Assembly (NCBI GenBank): GCA_950295325.1
Contig: OX485804.1
Span: 63,144,533-63,208,532, forward strand
Source of the DNA: Polytrichum commune
Taxonomy: Eukaryota; Streptophyta; Polytrichopsida; Polytrichales; Polytrichaceae
Length of the DNA: 64,000 nucleotides
Direction of reading: 5' to 3'
Position 1 is the first letter of the stretch. Every line of letters begins with the position of its first letter. The translations under genes and the position numbers were made by a program. The notes below the pieces were generated by a model. The model had not been told where the DNA came from. It made no database searches and was given only the letters and a program-made list of their open reading frames with translations. Below are positions 60,521 to 64,000 of the stretch, in pieces.

Positions 60521-60692
60521 GTGTTACTATACAGGGTATGCAGCGCAATAGCATCTTACTCAGGAGTTCAATTTTTACTAATGAAAGTTCAATAGGTTGT
60601 TCAGATATTATAGAAGCATGATAACTTTGTTTGGTAAAATATTACATTCTCGTTAAATAATTATAGCATTGCGTAACTCTGAATAGTAACAC
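60521..60692. mobile_element. MITE, GTGTTACT-TIR family, copy 6
   Basis: 172 bp; left end GTGTTACTATACAGGGTATG, right end reverse-complemented GTGTTACTATTCAGAGTTAC. Interior close to the copy at 7,802 (cttactcaggagttcaattt, ggtaaaatattacattctcg). Confidence 0.82.
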
Positions 60693-63600
60693 GCACTGAG
60701 GTTGAGGCATCCATAGTTGAGCATGTCCATTTAATCGCTCACTAGGGTCATGTAATGCCGACATGAATGAGATCTATGTTGTTTAACGGAATGGAGTTAA
60801 GGTTTATGTGGTAGCGGCTTGTGATTGATTACCCTCATAAGAGTTTTGACAATTGTCGTAGCCAAGCATTGGAATCTAGATTAGCGGTTACAGGTTAACC
60901 TATAGATTGACTATGTGTTACCCTAACTTTACCGCTTTGAAATTAGAAGCAATTTCCATATTCATGATTTTATTTTTTATTTTTTTGCATTCTCCTAATA
61001 ATTTTTTTCTCCTCTTTGCAAGAAAAATATTTCCCTGTTACTACTCCTCTTAAAAGATGCAAACTCTCTTATTTTATCGGTTATAAATGCCTCAACCGAG
61101 TGATAAATGGGTATATTCAATGTAGTTCTTTTTCACCGGATGGTTTTACAATCTAGTACAACAAAAGCTCTCCAATCCATATTCATAGACGCTCAAATTC
61201 TTGTAATGAATGAGAACCAATGGTAAGGAATGGCAATTCCCATAGTTATTGAAATTAACAAGTATAGAACTAAGGGCCACTTCACACACGAGCCAAGAGC
61301 CGTGACCATGAAATTGTGAGAGCCCAAAAGAAAATGTCCAAAGGCCGTTCCCAAACACCTCCAAAATCATGTAGTGTGGTCACGGACCCTCAAGTGTAGT
61401 GTGAAGTTATATGTGACCAGGCCCTCAACCAAATGCTAATTCAATGAACTTCTATTCATGAGGGTCCTCACACATGATAAAATAGAATAAATCAATAATT
61501 GCAAGCATTCGGAGTGCCATCCTCTCCCAATGGTTTGGTGTTAGGCCTACTCCAAGAGACGGTTTTTGAAAATAATCCAAGTGACCATGAAACATGATCC
61601 ATTCAATGCCATGTAGAGACTCCATGTAGACCTTACATCCATCTTGCATTCACTTATATACTCCGTTGGTCCCTCAAGCGTAGTGTGAAGTAGCGAACTT
61701 GGACCGGCTCCGCCTTTTCCACCAATGAGAGTGCTTGAAGTGCAATGGTCACGGGCTCTCAGCCTTGTGTGTGAAGCGGCCTGAACCCAAGTGAGAAAAA
61801 TGTTTAATCCTCCCACTCTTAGGAGATCGATTAAATCTAACATCACCTATATGCTAAAATCTATCTCTCGAGTGTTGTTTTAAAATTAATAGTGGACCAC
61901 TTACTAAACCCGACACGGTGTAGAAGGTTCATGCAATGCTTCACATGCACGACTTGGCTTACTTATTAGACTCTTTTTGTGCACAATTATTAGTAGTGTA
62001 GTAGGCGGCACGCAAGAGGGGTGTCAGTTTTTTGGTGCTTGCAAAGTCATCCTAGTTCAATGTGCTTAAATTAACTTACTTACACCTAAGAATTCCCGTA
62101 AGCGGCCGTGTCTGGGGAGATTTTAGGGCATCATCGGTCAAAATCCAAGTGTTTCCAAAGTCCAACACATTGACATCTTTCGGCTTGTTTTTAGAATTCG
62201 AGGTACATTCCATATATTCTTAAGGTCCGAGATGACCCTAAACTACTAGATGACAGTGGAGAGGCGCCCAAATCCAAATGGAGTAGTTGGCGGTTCAATT
62301 CCCAACTCTGAAATCTCCTCTCTACTTGGCGGGAAAACTAGTCATGTGGTCAAGCGTCACATGTGTTTTCTTGATGATGTATAAAAAAAACATATATTCT
62401 TTTGAAGTGATGGGTAAGTATCCTGAAGTCTTGAAGTAACTGGTTATTTCTCAATCAACCACTTCACCTATAACTAGCGACATATTTTGTGCAAGTCACT
62501 TGATCATTTTGCTGGCAATTGACACGAATCACTAGAAACTTGTCTTATGTCATTGGAAAATATGCAAATCTACCACCAAAGTGGTAGTTTGTATGGTTGT
62601 TCATTGACGTAAGACAATTGCTTGGGACTTGTATGTTAGTAGAGCAAGTTGGTGAAAGTCCAACAAGTATGTTTTTTTCTTTTCTTTTCCCCCTTAAGAT
62701 CTAATTTGGAGGTTATCTTGTTAGCATCAAAGCTTTATCGATGCAAGATGTTGTATATCACATGTAATTTTTTTTAATTTTTTTTTTAAACAACGACAAC
62801 GACAACAACAACAACAAATATATTGGATGCATTCAACAATGTCAAAGTTTGTGTCGATCATAATTGCTAAAAAAACGATTTGGCGATCCAAGCGAAACTC
62901 ATAGTTTACAAGATTAAGTAAATTGGTTATCCAAATATGTATATATATTTTTTCATTATTTTTATACGAAGTTCCAAAGTGGGGATAATGCAAGTAAAGT
63001 GCTTTAAGGTTTGGATATTTGACAATGGAGTACATAATATTATTTAGATTCATAACAATGTTTTGTGGGAATGACATTATTATGTTGTCCCACAGAACAC
63101 TATTATGGATATGAGCAATATTATGTTAGGATTCTTGTTCTGTATAACATATTTTATTTCATTTCCCAAAGATTGGGGAAACGAGTACTCTAGTGAAGCA
63201 TATATATTTTTTCCTTCTCACCCATGAGATAGAAGGTTTGCATTTTTTTTTTGAAGTCCAACATGAATGGGATGGAATTAATTGTGACAACCAAATTTAT
63301 TTACTTATTTATTCACTCACTACCGTAGCAAGAAGCACGATATGGTAATGGGCTCTTATGTCAAGACCAAATTGTAAGCGCCTAGTTATAATGTTGAATA
63401 TAGTCCTAACAAACATCACCATATTGTAAACGTGAAGATCTAAACTTTGCATGAACTTTGATAGCCATTCCACTTAGAGAAAAGAACCTTGCACGTTCCA
63501 ATGAATGATGTGCACTAGGATACAAGTCTCTAGTAGTTTGTAAGAAGCCACGTGCCGGCGGCGCACTTGGGATCCTAAACTCCAAGATGGAAGGACAAGT

Positions 63601-64000
63601 CGGTCACATATACTTAAAGAACTTGTTGAATTGAGTCGATTCATCCGTGTTGTTGTTTGCATGATACGCATCATACGTAGGAGCTTGTACGCACTTTGCC
63701 ACCATTTTGTACCTTCTCATGGGTCTTATAGCTTCTTCAACTTAGATTATAAGATGTCAAACAATGTGTGGGGTGACTCAAGAGGCACTTTGGTTTACGT
63801 TTGCTTTTTGAGGAAGTTGGTGTTTATATATACAAACTAGGTTGTGGGCTAGGGTTAGAGCTCATGCCGTTTGGGCAGGTCCTAGCCGGCCGAGCCATGA
63901 CCCTATCATGGAGAAAAGGGGGTGTTAGGGCCATATCCTGTGATCCGGCACCCTCAAGTAGTCCCAGTGAAAAAATTAATTTGTATTTGATCTCGACCAA

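Larger units (their letters stand above)
55769..64000. other. gene-free right flank
   Basis: No gene supported over 8.2 kb. It holds two MITE copies, dispersed repeat A copy 3, a SINE-like fragment, a GA run at 56,276-56,303, an ATA/AAT run at 57,287-57,304 and a poly-C run near 57,791-57,802. Short frames on both strands lack start context and motifs. Confidence 0.5.

Noticed and set aside
62270-62350. Second tRNA-like B box (ggttcaattcc)
   Set aside because: No convincing A box at the right distance and no fold.

Overview
The window is nuclear DNA of a land plant, about 40% G+C, rich in repeats and poor in genes. The plant origin is shown by a heavy-metal-associated (HMA) plant protein with plant-type GT-AG introns, by Stowaway, hAT and CACTA transposons, and by TNP2 and MULE transposase remnants. 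The style of the HMA protein and of the transposon proteins suggests a non-seed plant (bryophyte, lycophyte or fern). That is an inference only; the sequence does not fix the species.

Layout. (1) 1-9,000: one well supported host gene on the minus strand, a four-exon HMA protein at 1,488-4,442 with a Lys/Glu- and Gly-rich tail. Many microsatellites surround it, and a 5S-rRNA-derived fragment lies in its last intron. (2) 9,000-29,470: no convincing gene. This stretch holds several MITE families (a hAT-type element with a perfect 8-bp target duplication, two Stowaway elements, and a roughly 180-bp inverted-repeat family), fold-back elements and a dispersed repeat. (3) 29,475-55,768: this looks like one very large CACTA (En/Spm) element of about 26.3 kb. 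It has 31-bp identical terminal inverted repeats starting CACTA, the 3-bp target duplication TCT on both sides, and a TNP2 transposase remnant inside. (4) 55,769-64,000: gene-free, with more MITE copies, a SINE-like fragment and the dispersed repeat.

Inside the putative CACTA element are: a solo LTR with a 5-bp target duplication, itself carrying a 33/35-bp tandem repeat; a decayed MULE-type transposase gene with a SWIM zinc finger; a small intact-looking gene head to head with it; and, most notably, two related spliced genes (42,230-43,495 and 45,038-47,443, both minus) whose products have the motif order of beta-class DNA amino-methyltransferases (IV, X, then I). Three corresponding introns interrupt the shared region of both genes. 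In both, the catalytic DPPY-type motif is replaced, and one also has an altered cofactor-binding loop. Fragments of a 126-bp satellite flank this methyltransferase-like cassette.

How the parts may work together: the CACTA element appears to have been a mobile platform. TNP2 would cut at the CACTA ends, and the methyltransferase-like genes are cargo or nested elements whose proteins may bind rather than modify DNA. All spliced models were built by hand from reading frames and splice sites and have no transcript support here.
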